Assembly (NCBI GenBank): GCA_035527455.1 | Contig: DATLAN010000476.1 | Location: 1-13,088 of the forward strand | Length of the DNA: 13,088 bases | Source of the DNA: DATLAN01 sp035527455 | GTDB lineage: Bacteria; Planctomycetota; Planctomycetia; Pirellulales; Thermoguttaceae | Reading direction: 5' to 3' | Shown here: in pieces, positions 7,065-13,088 of the stretch | How the letters are laid out: the number at the start of each line of letters is the position of its first letter | How positions within the stretch are numbered: the stretch's first letter is position 1 | Translations under genes and position numbers: made by a program | Notes under the pieces: model-generated | What the model saw: only the letters and a program-made list of their open reading frames with translations | Database searches by the model: none | What the model was told of the DNA's origin: nothing

Positions 7065-8783
7065 ATGAGCCCGGCCTCGCTGAAAATACCGATCGTCCCC
7101 TCCGGCCGGGAGAAGGAGGCACGAGGTAAGCTCTATGCTCGGTACCGCCAACTGTGGTTGTATTCGGTTTGTTTTACCGCCTTCGTTTCCCTGACGCCGT
7201 TGGTGATCATGACGTTCGTCAACTTTTACCAGTACAAAAAGGCGCTGACGGAGGAAATGACCCATCAGGTTTCTCGCATGACTTCCATCTCCAGGCGGTT
7301 CATGGACGATTTCCTCAGGGAGCAGCGTGCGGCGTTGACCTTCGTGGTGAAACACCAATCGTATGAGGAACTGTGCGATCAGCAGAAGCTCGGCCGCACG
7401 TTCTTGGACATGAAGGAATCGTTCGGCGGGTTCGTCGACGTGGGGGTCATCGACTCGGACGGCAATCAGCGGTCCTACGTCGGACCCTACGACCTCCAGG
7501 GGAAGAACTACCGGGACCAGGAATGGTTCAACGAGGTCGGCATTCGGGGGGTCCACGTCAGCGACGTTTTCATGGGACACCGGAACCTGCCCCACTTCGT
7601 GATCGCAGTGCGACAGCATGAGCCCTTAAGCGGAAGTTTCTACATCCTCAGGGCCACCATCGATACGAAAGTGCTGGACTCCTATTTCGACTCCCTGGAC
7701 CTCACGTCGTCGAGCGATGCCTTCTTGATCAACCAAGAGGGCGTGCTGCAAACGCGACCGATCCACCATGGAAACGTTCTGGACCCTTGCCCGGTCTCCA
7801 CGCCTCCTTCCTCTCCGCCGACCGACGTTTTGGAGACGACCACCCATGAAGGAACGCCGATCATACTCGGCTACGCCTACGTCGAGCAGTCCCCGTTCAT
7901 TTTCGTCGTCTTGAAGCGTCCGGAAGACGTGATGAAGAACTGGCTGCTGCTTCAAAGCGATATCCTGTGGCTCCTGGTCACCAGCGTCGTGCTCATCGTG
8001 GTCGTCGTCTTGTGGAGTTCCACGTCCCTGGTCAATCGCATCCGGGAAGCGGATCGCCACCGCGACAAGACGCTGCACAGCATCGCCTACACGAACAAGA
8101 TGGCCTCGATCGGCAGAATGGCCGCCGGCGTGGCTCACGAGATCAACAATCCCTTGGCGATCATCAACGAGAACACCGGCCTGATGAAGGATCTGTTGTC
8201 GCTGGACGACGAACCGCCGAAGAAGGAACGGCTCCTCCACATTGCCGATACCGTGCTCAAATCAGTGAACCGGTGCGGCAACATCACGCATCGGCTGCTC
8301 GGCTTCGCCAAGCGGATGGACCCCGCCATCGAACCGGTGGCTCTGGGACCTCTGCTCGAGGAAGTCTTGAGCCTCCACGGAAAACAGGCGGACTACCGCA
8401 GGGTCGCCGTCAACCTCGACGTCCCCGAAGGGTTGCCGACGATCGAGAGCGATCTGGGACAACTGCAGCAGGTGTTCCTCAATATTCTCAGCAACGCGTT
8501 CGCCGCCGTGGACGACGGAGGACGCATCGACATCGCGCTCAGCCGGGAGGACGAGAACACGATCGCGGTCGCCATCAGCGACGACGGCATCGGAATATCC
8601 GAACGGGATATCGAGAGTATCTTCGAGCCCTTTTTCAGCACGAAGGGGGATTACGGCACCGGCCTCGGGCTTTCGATCACCTACGGAATCGTGCAGAATC
8701 TGGGAGGCCAAATAGACGTTCAGAGCAAGGTGGCCGAGGGGACCACCTTCACCGTGCGATTGCCCGTGAAAAGGCGGAACTGA
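7065..8783 (+). CDS. Membrane sensor histidine kinase with periplasmic dCACHE-like domain
   Basis: This is a two-component sensor kinase of 572 residues. Transmembrane segment 1 (~31-55) is followed by an extracytoplasmic region (~60-290). That region contains D-V-G-V-I-D-S-D-G-N-Q and Y-R-D-Q-E-W-F, both typical of double-CACHE small-molecule sensors, and then segment 2 (~302-325). The HisKA domain has phosphoacceptor H358 in G-V-A-H-E-I-N-N-P-L. The HATPase domain has the N box (N477 in FLNILSNAF), G1 (DDGIGI), F box (FEPFFSTK) and G2 (GTGLGLSI), so it should be fully active. The start at 7065 follows AGGGAGA; an in-frame ATG at 7014 lacks a comparable ribosome site. The response regulator starts three bases after the stop. 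It is the only complete kinase in the cluster and so the likely phosphate source for its receivers. The ligand is unknown. Confidence 0.93.
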   Translation: MSPASLKIPIVPSGREKEARGKLYARYRQLWLYSVCFTAFVSLTPLVIMTFVNFYQYKKALTEEMTHQVSRMTSISRRFMDDFLREQRAALTFVVKHQSYEELCDQQKLGRTFLDMKESFGGFVDVGVIDSDGNQRSYVGPYDLQGKNYRDQEWFNEVGIRGVHVSDVFMGHRNLPHFVIAVRQHEPLSGSFYILRATIDTKVLDSYFDSLDLTSSSDAFLINQEGVLQTRPIHHGNVLDPCPVSTPPSSPPTDVLETTTHEGTPIILGYAYVEQSPFIFVVLKRPEDVMKNWLLLQSDILWLLVTSVVLIVVVVLWSSTSLVNRIREADRHRDKTLHSIAYTNKMASIGRMAAGVAHEINNPLAIINENTGLMKDLLSLDDEPPKKERLLHIADTVLKSVNRCGNITHRLLGFAKRMDPAIEPVALGPLLEEVLSLHGKQADYRRVAVNLDVPEGLPTIESDLGQLQQVFLNILSNAFAAVDDGGRIDIALSREDENTIAVAISDDGIGISERDIESIFEPFFSTKGDYGTGLGLSITYGIVQNLGGQIDVQSKVAEGTTFTVRLPVKRRN

Positions 8784-8786
8784 CCG

Positions 8787-9170
8787 ATGAAACCGCTCAG
8801 AATACTGATCGTTGACGATGAAGAAGATTTGGCGTTCACCATGGCGGAGCGCCTCACGCTGCGCGGTTATCGCGCTGAAGCGGTGACCTGTGCGACCGAC
8901 GCGCTGCAACGCGTCGGCGAGGACGAGTTCGATGTCGTCGTCCTCGACGTCAAGATGCCCGGTATCGACGGGCTGCACTTGATGGCGGAAATCAAGCAGC
9001 AGCATCCCGATCTTCCCGTGATCCTGCTCACCGGCCACGGCTCCACCGCCGATGCCGAAAGAGGGATGCGAGAGGGGGCGGCGGAGTACCTGATGAAGCC
9101 GATCGATATCGAGAAGCTCATCGAAAAGATCGAGAACTCGACCGCCCTGAAGAAAGACGAGAAGCCGTGA
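8787..9170 (+). CDS. Single-domain response regulator (receiver only)
   Basis: A 127-residue receiver domain with no output domain. The acidic pair D10/D11 (ILIVDDEED), phosphoacceptor D54 (VVVLDVKMPG), the T in LLTGHG and K104 (YLMKPID) are all present, so it should be phosphorylatable. It begins three bases after the kinase gene and its stop overlaps the next start (GTGA), so it is very likely the direct partner of that kinase. Without an output domain it may act by binding a protein, as CheY does, or as a phosphate shuttle. The short lysine-rich tail carries no recognisable domain. Confidence 0.93.
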   Translation: MKPLRILIVDDEEDLAFTMAERLTLRGYRAEAVTCATDALQRVGEDEFDVVVLDVKMPGIDGLHLMAEIKQQHPDLPVILLTGHGSTADAERGMREGAAEYLMKPIDIEKLIEKIENSTALKKDEKP

Positions 9171-9829
9171 GCGAATTGTCCCCTCAACGCCGTCACGAAC
9201 TGAAACTGGCCTTCTTCGGCAGGATCGGCGCCCACGTCAGCCATGAAATGAGAAACGTCCTTTCGATTGTGGGCGAGTACGCCGGTTTGCTGGCCGACCT
9301 GGTCGCGGCAGCCGGGAATGGACGACCCCTGGACTGCGAAAAGCTCGCACAGCTTTCCGGAAACATCGCCGCCCAGGTCAGGAAAGGGACGGAAACGATG
9401 GGGCGGTTCAGCCGCTTCGCTCACGCCGCGGACCAACGGAACGCGTCTTTCGACCTGACCTCGCTTGTCGCGGACGTCGCTGTCCTGGCCCAGCGGCACC
9501 TCGCGCGGGCAGGCTGTACGCTCGAGGCCCGACTCCCCGACGGCGCCATCCCGGTGACCGGCGACCCTTTCGGCCTGCAACATGCCGTCTTCTCCGCGGT
9601 CGAGCTTCTGGTGGAATTCTTGAAAAAGGGCGAGTCGGCCACCATCAAGCTCGATGCCGAAGGATCCACGGCCGTGATCACCATTCAAGGCAGGGCCACC
9701 GTCACCACAAGCGAATTGTCCGCTCGAATCTCACGACTTTCTCCCGAATCGAAGCAGTGGAAGGGAAGAGTCGACACGTCTTGCACAGAGGGACTCCTTT
9801 CCTTGGCTTTCGAAATCCCGATCCAATGA
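9167..9829 (+). CDS. H-box (DHp-like) protein without a recognisable ATP-binding site
   Basis: This 220-residue protein starts at GTG 9167, overlapping the regulator stop by four bases. Residues ~13-80 look like a histidine-kinase dimerisation helix pair with H26 in G-A-H-V-S-H-E-M-R-N-V-L-S. Residues ~85-218 follow the outline of a HATPase domain, but the expected N box is A-V-F-S-A-V-E-L-L with no asparagine, and no DxGxG, F-box or GxGLGL motif is present. It therefore probably cannot phosphorylate itself. By analogy with histidine phosphotransferases that evolved from kinases (the ChpT type), it could relay phosphate between the receivers on either side, or act as a phosphatase. No membrane segment is visible. 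The call rests on motif reading and is moderately sure. Confidence 0.7.
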   Translation: MSELSPQRRHELKLAFFGRIGAHVSHEMRNVLSIVGEYAGLLADLVAAAGNGRPLDCEKLAQLSGNIAAQVRKGTETMGRFSRFAHAADQRNASFDLTSLVADVAVLAQRHLARAGCTLEARLPDGAIPVTGDPFGLQHAVFSAVELLVEFLKKGESATIKLDAEGSTAVITIQGRATVTTSELSARISRLSPESKQWKGRVDTSCTEGLLSLAFEIPIQ

Positions 9830-9905
9830 TGTCTCGAACCGACTTTCTTGCCGAAAACCGAGAATCCCGGGCACGGACTCTCGCTGCAGAAACGGAGGAT
9901 GAAAC

Positions 9906-10337
9906 ATGGCCCATGAAAAGGTATTGCTGGTAGACGACGAACAGGAATTCACCCAGGTCCTTTCCCAACGGATGGAGGCCAGAGGCATCGTGGTCGACGC
10001 TGCCGGGAATGGGCGCGAGGCGCTGGAAAAGGCCCGGGCAGAGTCTTACGATGCCATCTTCCTGGATTTGCTCATGCCGGAAATGGACGGGATCGAAACG
10101 CTAAGACACCTTCTCGAAATCAACCCCGACCTCCAAATTATCTTGTTGACCGGCTACGCCACGGTGCAGAAGGGCATCGAGGCCGTGAAGCTCGGCGCCA
10201 TGGATTTTCTCGAAAAACCGGCCGAGATTCAGAAACTCGCGGACAAGATCCGCCAGGCCAAAACCAACAAGATGGTCCTGCTCAAAAAACGGGCCGAAGA
10301 GAGAATCAAAGGTATCCTCGAGGCGAAGGGCTGGTAG
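9906..10337 (+). CDS. Second single-domain response regulator
   Basis: A 143-residue receiver protein with D10/D11 (LLVDDEQEF), phosphoacceptor D54 (AIFLDLLMPEMDG), T in LLTGYA and K104 (FLEKPAEI). A basic, helical tail (~118-143; LLKKRAEERIKGILEAKGW) follows the domain and is too short for a DNA-binding domain. GGAGG at 9894-9898, seven bases before the ATG, is the clearest ribosome site of the cluster and may give higher expression. It lies 76 bases after the H-box gene, and that gap shows no other signal. As the last gene it could be the end point of a phosphorelay, or a sink. Its partner protein is unknown. Confidence 0.93.
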   Translation: MAHEKVLLVDDEQEFTQVLSQRMEARGIVVDAAGNGREALEKARAESYDAIFLDLLMPEMDGIETLRHLLEINPDLQIILLTGYATVQKGIEAVKLGAMDFLEKPAEIQKLADKIRQAKTNKMVLLKKRAEERIKGILEAKGW

Positions 10338-10372
10338 CTCAAGCGCAGCCTTCGATACTGCGGGCAGAATTT

Positions 10373-10546
10373 GCCGCATGCCTGGTGTTCTAACCAGGTT
10401 TTGCGGTCGGGGCAACCGGCGTCGACCCATCGGCGAAGTTCGCTCGGTCGCCAGAAGATCGACTGACCGATTTGGATAGAAACCGGAACAAATCCCGCCG
10501 TGTGCCAGGCAATCCCACTCCTCAGCCTACCACCCCCGTCAACCAT
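10373..10546 (-). pseudogene. Excisionase/AlpA-like helix-turn-helix fragment
   Basis: The minus-strand frame reads W-H-T-A-G-F-V-P-V-S-I-Q-I-G-Q-S-I-F-W-R, then P-S-E-L-R-R-W-V-D-A-G-C-P-D-R-K-T-W. This matches the second half of small MerR-like helix-turn-helix proteins (excisionase/AlpA type), whose pattern is 'xWxxAGxxPxPIxIGRSxxWRxxELxxWxxAGCPxRxxW'. They usually serve integrative elements. The first DNA-binding helix is missing; upstream residues (MVDGGGRLRSG) do not fit. The frame runs on into the antisense of the response-regulator gene, so the natural stop is lost too. It probably belonged to the same element as the recombinase remnant 8 kb to the left, or to a second one. Confidence 0.6.
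10381..10402 (+). terminator. Possible intrinsic terminator of the SulP/signalling cluster
   Basis: CCTGGT (10381-10386) and ACCAGG (10393-10398) form a 6-bp stem with a six-base loop, followed directly by TTTT. It lies 44 bases after the last gene of the cluster. The stem is short and the T run brief. It also falls inside the excisionase-like fragment on the other strand, so it could be coincidental. Confidence 0.4.
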
Positions 10547-10558
10547 GGCCCTGATGGC

Positions 10559-10675
10559 CGCTTACGCTGCTACGCGCTCGCCTCGGCCTGCGGATCGGCG
10601 TTCCGTTATCACGATTCCGCCTACGCTCGTGCCAACACCTACGGCTTTCGCGTCGCGTTGGTTACGAGGTGGTAG
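10559..10675 (+). pseudogene. C-terminal fragment of a formylglycine-generating-enzyme (SUMF1-like) domain
   Basis: The final ~37 codons before the stop at 10675 read A-S-A-C-G-S-A-F-R-Y-H-D-S-A-Y, then A-R-A-N-T-Y-G-F-R-V-A-L-V. This fits the end of the FGE-sulfatase domain ('ACRSAxRxxxxPxxRxxxxGFRVAL'). The R of the usual C-R-S is a G here, and the preceding conserved 'RGGSW' block is absent. The upstream part of the frame does not look coding. Such domains either mature sulfatases or sit as binding domains in other planctomycete proteins. The piece is too short to be functional. It is notable because a sulfatase fragment lies at the other side of the cluster. Confidence 0.55.
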
Positions 10676-10679
10676 TATT

Positions 10680-10703
10680 TGACACGGCTGGGCAAATGTG
10701 TCA
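10680..10703 (+). promoter_or_regulatory. Dyad TGACAC-N12-GTGTCA upstream of the oxidoreductase gene
   Basis: Two perfect 6-bp inverted half-sites (10680-10685 and 10698-10703) are separated by 12 bases and lie 50 bases before the ATG of the Gfo/Idh gene. The spacing suits a dimeric regulator, so this may be an operator. TTGACA at 10679-10684 overlaps the left half-site and could be a -35 box, but no convincing -10 lies 16-18 bases downstream. Confidence 0.4.
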
Positions 10704-10753
10704 CCCTGTGCGGTACCTGGAACGTCAACATCATCAACCACAAGAGGGTCGCC

Positions 10754-12049
10754 ATGAACGAGACCAAGAAAGCTACCCGCCGCGAATTCCTCACCGGCTC
10801 CAAGGTCGCCGCCGGGGCGGCCGTGGCCGGGGGATTGACTCTGGCACGCTCCGCCCACGGGGCCGGGTCGGACGTGATCCGCATCGGACTGGTCGGCTGC
10901 GGCGGACGGGGTACCGGCGCCGCGGTCAATTGTATGGACGCCTCGAAGAAGATCCGCCTGGTCGCCGTGGCCGACGCCTTCATCGATCGGGCGCAGAGTT
11001 CGCTCCAGCGGCTCGCCCAGGGCCACGCCGATCAGCTCGACGTGACCGCAGACCGCATCTTTGCCGGGTTCGACGGCTACCAGAACGTGCTCCAGTGCGA
11101 CATCGACCTGATCCTGCTGGTCACCCCGCCGGGGTTTCGGCCCATGCAATACCGCGCGGCGGTCGAGGCCGGCAAGCATATCTTCATGGAGAAGCCCGTC
11201 TGCGTCGACGCGCCCGGCTTCCGCTCGGTGATGGAGACCAACAAGCTGGCCGACGAGAAGGACCTCAAGGTCGCCGTGGGCCTGAATTCCCGGCACACGC
11301 CGCCGTGCGTCGAGTCGATCGCCCGGATGCACGACGGGGCCATCGGCGAGCTGAAGCTACTGCGGGCGTACTGCAACAACGCGGGCGTTTGGGTGCGGCC
11401 GCGGCAGCCGGGTCAGTCCGAGATGGAGTACCAAATGCGCAACTGGTTCTATTTCGTCTGGCTCTGCGGCGATCACATCGTCGAGCAGCACGTCCACCTG
11501 ATCGATCGGGCCAACTGGATCAAGGGCGACCATCCGGTCGAGGCCAACGGCATGGGCGGCCGCGAAGTCCGCAAGGGACCCGACCATGGCCAGATCTTCG
11601 ACCACCACTTCAACGAGTTCACCTACGCCGACGGCACGAAGCTCTACAGCCAGTGCCGCCACATCGTGGGCTGCGCGCGGATGGGCGGCACGATCGCCCA
11701 CGGCGTCGACGGCGTGGGCGACAGCTCCGGCACGATCACCGGCAAGAACCCGTGGGAGTATACGGGCCCACAGGTCAGCGGGCACGCCCAGGAGCACGTC
11801 GATTGGCTCGAGGCGATCGAGAAGGGCGCGAAGTATAATGAAGGCTGGTTCGGCGCCACCAGCAGCATGACGGCCGTCTTGGGCCGGATGGCCACCTACA
11901 GCGGCCAGGTCGTCCGCTGGGACGACGCCGTGGCGAAGGGCCCCGACGAAATGCCGCCGACCCTCGCTTTCGACGTCGCCCCGCCGGTTTTGCCGGACGC
12001 AAACGGCAAGTACCCCGTGCCCATGCCCGGCGTGTTCAAGCCGTATTGA
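10754..12049 (+). CDS. Tat-exported Gfo/Idh/MocA-family oxidoreductase
   Basis: A 431-residue NAD(P)-dependent sugar or cyclitol dehydrogenase-like protein. The N-terminus has a twin-arginine signal (R9-R10-E-F-L-T-G-S, then an alanine/glycine-rich stretch to about residue 36, A-R-S-A-H-G-A), so it probably acts outside the cytoplasm, as many planctomycete members do. The Rossmann fold begins with I-R-I-G-L-V-G-C-G-G-R-G (residues ~42-53). The family's E-K-P catalytic motif is E146-K147-P148 (FMEKPVCVDAPG). The C-terminal substrate domain follows and looks complete. ATG 10754 has GAGGG five bases upstream; an in-frame TTG at 10679 would place a stretch before the signal and is rejected. It is probably linked in pathway to the isomerase gene 236 bases downstream, since sugar oxidoreductases and TIM-barrel isomerases often act together. 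The substrate is unknown. Confidence 0.92.
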   Translation: MNETKKATRREFLTGSKVAAGAAVAGGLTLARSAHGAGSDVIRIGLVGCGGRGTGAAVNCMDASKKIRLVAVADAFIDRAQSSLQRLAQGHADQLDVTADRIFAGFDGYQNVLQCDIDLILLVTPPGFRPMQYRAAVEAGKHIFMEKPVCVDAPGFRSVMETNKLADEKDLKVAVGLNSRHTPPCVESIARMHDGAIGELKLLRAYCNNAGVWVRPRQPGQSEMEYQMRNWFYFVWLCGDHIVEQHVHLIDRANWIKGDHPVEANGMGGREVRKGPDHGQIFDHHFNEFTYADGTKLYSQCRHIVGCARMGGTIAHGVDGVGDSSGTITGKNPWEYTGPQVSGHAQEHVDWLEAIEKGAKYNEGWFGATSSMTAVLGRMATYSGQVVRWDDAVAKGPDEMPPTLAFDVAPPVLPDANGKYPVPMPGVFKPY

Positions 12050-12082
12050 AGGCCGAAAAACTACAGGTAGCAGCGAGTTGAA

Positions 12083-12103
12083 AATGACGAATGACGAATG
12101 ACG
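12083..12103 (+). repeat. Three tandem heptads AATGACG
   Basis: Three perfect head-to-tail copies of AATGACG lie 34 bases after the oxidoreductase stop codon. They are the reverse complement of the heptads (CGTCATT phase) at 12194-12256, so the two blocks form an inverted pair about 90 bases apart. Confidence 0.85.
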
Positions 12104-12193
12104 AGAGTGTGAGCGATGTGCGCGAAGGGAGTTGGGCTGCATGAACGGGCAAGAGCCGCTCTCTCCTGATTTGGGAATTGATGAATGATTGGC

Positions 12194-12256
12194 CATTCGT
12201 CATTCGTCATTAGGCATTCGTCATTCGTCATTAGGCATTAGTCATTCGTCATTGAC
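12194..12256 (+). repeat. Three 21-bp tandem repeats built of CATTCGT-type heptads
   Basis: Two perfect 21-bp units (12194-12214, 12215-12235), each CATTCGT-CATTCGT-CATTAGG, are followed by a diverged third unit (12236-12256, CATTAGT-CATTCGT-CATTGAC). The array ends 30 bases before the isomerase start codon. With the opposite-strand block at 12083-12103 it could form a long hairpin in RNA or DNA across the spacer. Similar ATTCGTC runs occur between genes in other planctomycetes, from memory. The function is unknown. Confidence 0.9.
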
Positions 12257-12285
12257 CCATCCCCCACCGCCAAGGAGCCCTCGCC

Positions 12286-13088
12286 ATGACCACAAGAATT
12301 TCCCGCCGTGAAATGCTCGCCGGCACGGCTGCTGCCGGGTTCTGCCTCTCGCCGATGGTCCGCTCGTTGCTCGCCGCCGAGGAGAAGCACGTCTTCAAGA
12401 TCGGCGCCTGCGACTGGTCGCTCGGCCGCCACCAAAACCCCGAGGCGCTGGACGTGGCGAAAGAGATCGGCCTGGACGGCGTCGAGGTCAGCTTCGACGG
12501 CGGCGATCAGTTCGACCTCCGCGACCAGCAGGTCCGCAGCCTGTACCGGAAAAAGGCCGAGCAGTCGGGTCTGGAGATCCCCTCGCTGGCCATGGGCGTG
12601 CTCAACCGGGTGCCCTACGCCACCGAGCCGCAGACCGAGCAGTGGGTGGAAGACTGCGTCGAGGTGATGGCGGCGATGGGCGTGAAGGCCGTTTTGCTGG
12701 CGTTCTTCGGCAAAGGCAACCTCAAGGGCCGGCAGGACCTGCAGGACGAGGTGATCCGCCGGCTGAAGAAGGTCGCCCCGAAGGCCGAAAAGGCGGGCGT
12801 CATCCTGGGCGTCGAATCGACGCTCGACGTGGACGAGCACCTGCGGATCCTCGACGGCGTCGGTTCGCCCGCCGTGCAGGTCTATTACGACGTGGCCAAC
12901 ATGACCAACGGCGGCTACGACGTGCCGGCCGAAATCCGCCGCTTGGGCGCCCAGCGGATCTGCCAGATCCACATGAAAGAGAACGGCTGCCTGCTGGGCA
13001 AGGGCAAGGTCGATTTCCCCAAGATCAAGGAGGCCGTCGACGAAATCGGCTACCGCGGCTGGTTCATCCTCGAAGGGGCCACCGAAAA
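12286..13088 (+). CDS. Tat-exported sugar phosphate isomerase/epimerase (3' end outside window)
   Basis: This is a xylose-isomerase-like TIM-barrel protein, open to the end of the window (267 codons seen). The N-terminus has a twin-arginine signal (S-R-R-E-M-L-A-G, then A-A-A-G-F-C-L), so it should be exported. The four metal ligands of the superfamily are all in place: E177 (LGVESTLD), D202 (YYDVANM), H229 (QIHMKE) and E263 (FILEGAT). Little of the protein can be missing, perhaps 20-30 residues. AAGGAG at 12272-12277, eight bases before the ATG, supports the start. It follows the oxidoreductase gene in the same direction across a repeat-filled spacer and may be co-transcribed with it. Unlike the isomerase at the left edge, its beginning is seen and carries an export signal. 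Confidence 0.9.
   Translation, partial: MTTRISRREMLAGTAAAGFCLSPMVRSLLAAEEKHVFKIGACDWSLGRHQNPEALDVAKEIGLDGVEVSFDGGDQFDLRDQQVRSLYRKKAEQSGLEIPSLAMGVLNRVPYATEPQTEQWVEDCVEVMAAMGVKAVLLAFFGKGNLKGRQDLQDEVIRRLKKVAPKAEKAGVILGVESTLDVDEHLRILDGVGSPAVQVYYDVANMTNGGYDVPAEIRRLGAQRICQIHMKENGCLLGKGKVDFPKIKEAVDEIGYRGWFILEGATE

Noticed and set aside
1..13088. CRISPR array, toxin-antitoxin or known phage-defence genes
   Set aside because: No spaced repeats of CRISPR type and no defence-family motifs were seen. The only tandem repeats are the heptads at 12083-12256, which have no unique spacers.

Overview
The window most resembles a chromosomal segment of a planctomycete (Planctomycetota, Pirellulales-like). The grounds are two xylose-isomerase-like sugar isomerases, a Tat-exported Gfo/Idh/MocA oxidoreductase, traces of a sulfatase and of a formylglycine-generating-enzyme domain, and a tyrosine recombinase of a type I associate with planctomycete genomes. 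This is inferred from family memory; no rRNA or marker gene is present.

Layout. (1) 1-825: the 3' part of a sugar phosphate isomerase/epimerase gene. (2) 826-2700: a scrap zone. It holds a small decayed minus-strand gene, an intact tRNA-Arg(CCG), a minus-strand tyrosine recombinase that abuts the tRNA but has lost its catalytic C-terminal half, the last ~100 codons of a sulfatase, and a shrunken piece of an IS21-type IstA transposase. (3) 2750-10337: seven intact, tightly packed plus-strand genes. They encode a SulP anion transporter with a large extra domain, two cytidylate-kinase-like proteins (one with a degenerate P-loop and a fused receiver domain), a membrane sensor histidine kinase, a single-domain response regulator, a short H-box protein without a recognisable ATP-binding site, and a second single-domain response regulator. 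(4) 10338-10680: more scrap, namely a possible terminator, a minus-strand excisionase/AlpA-like helix-turn-helix fragment and the C-terminal end of a formylglycine-generating-enzyme-like domain. (5) 10680-13088: ordinary carbohydrate genes, a Gfo/Idh/MocA oxidoreductase and a sugar phosphate isomerase/epimerase that runs off the end. They are separated by a spacer with inverted blocks of a 7-bp repeat.

Interpretation. The seven-gene cluster looks like one regulatory and transport unit. A dCACHE-type sensor kinase, three receiver domains, an H-box protein and two nucleotide-kinase-like proteins lie beside an anion transporter that has its own STAS domain. The cluster is bracketed by broken mobile-element genes, with an integrase remnant at a tRNA on the left and an excisionase-like remnant on the right. 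It may therefore have arrived as cargo of an integrative element whose mobility genes have since decayed. The flanking sugar genes would be the older chromosomal neighbourhood. The transported ion, the signal and the role of the kinase-like proteins cannot be read from the sequence.
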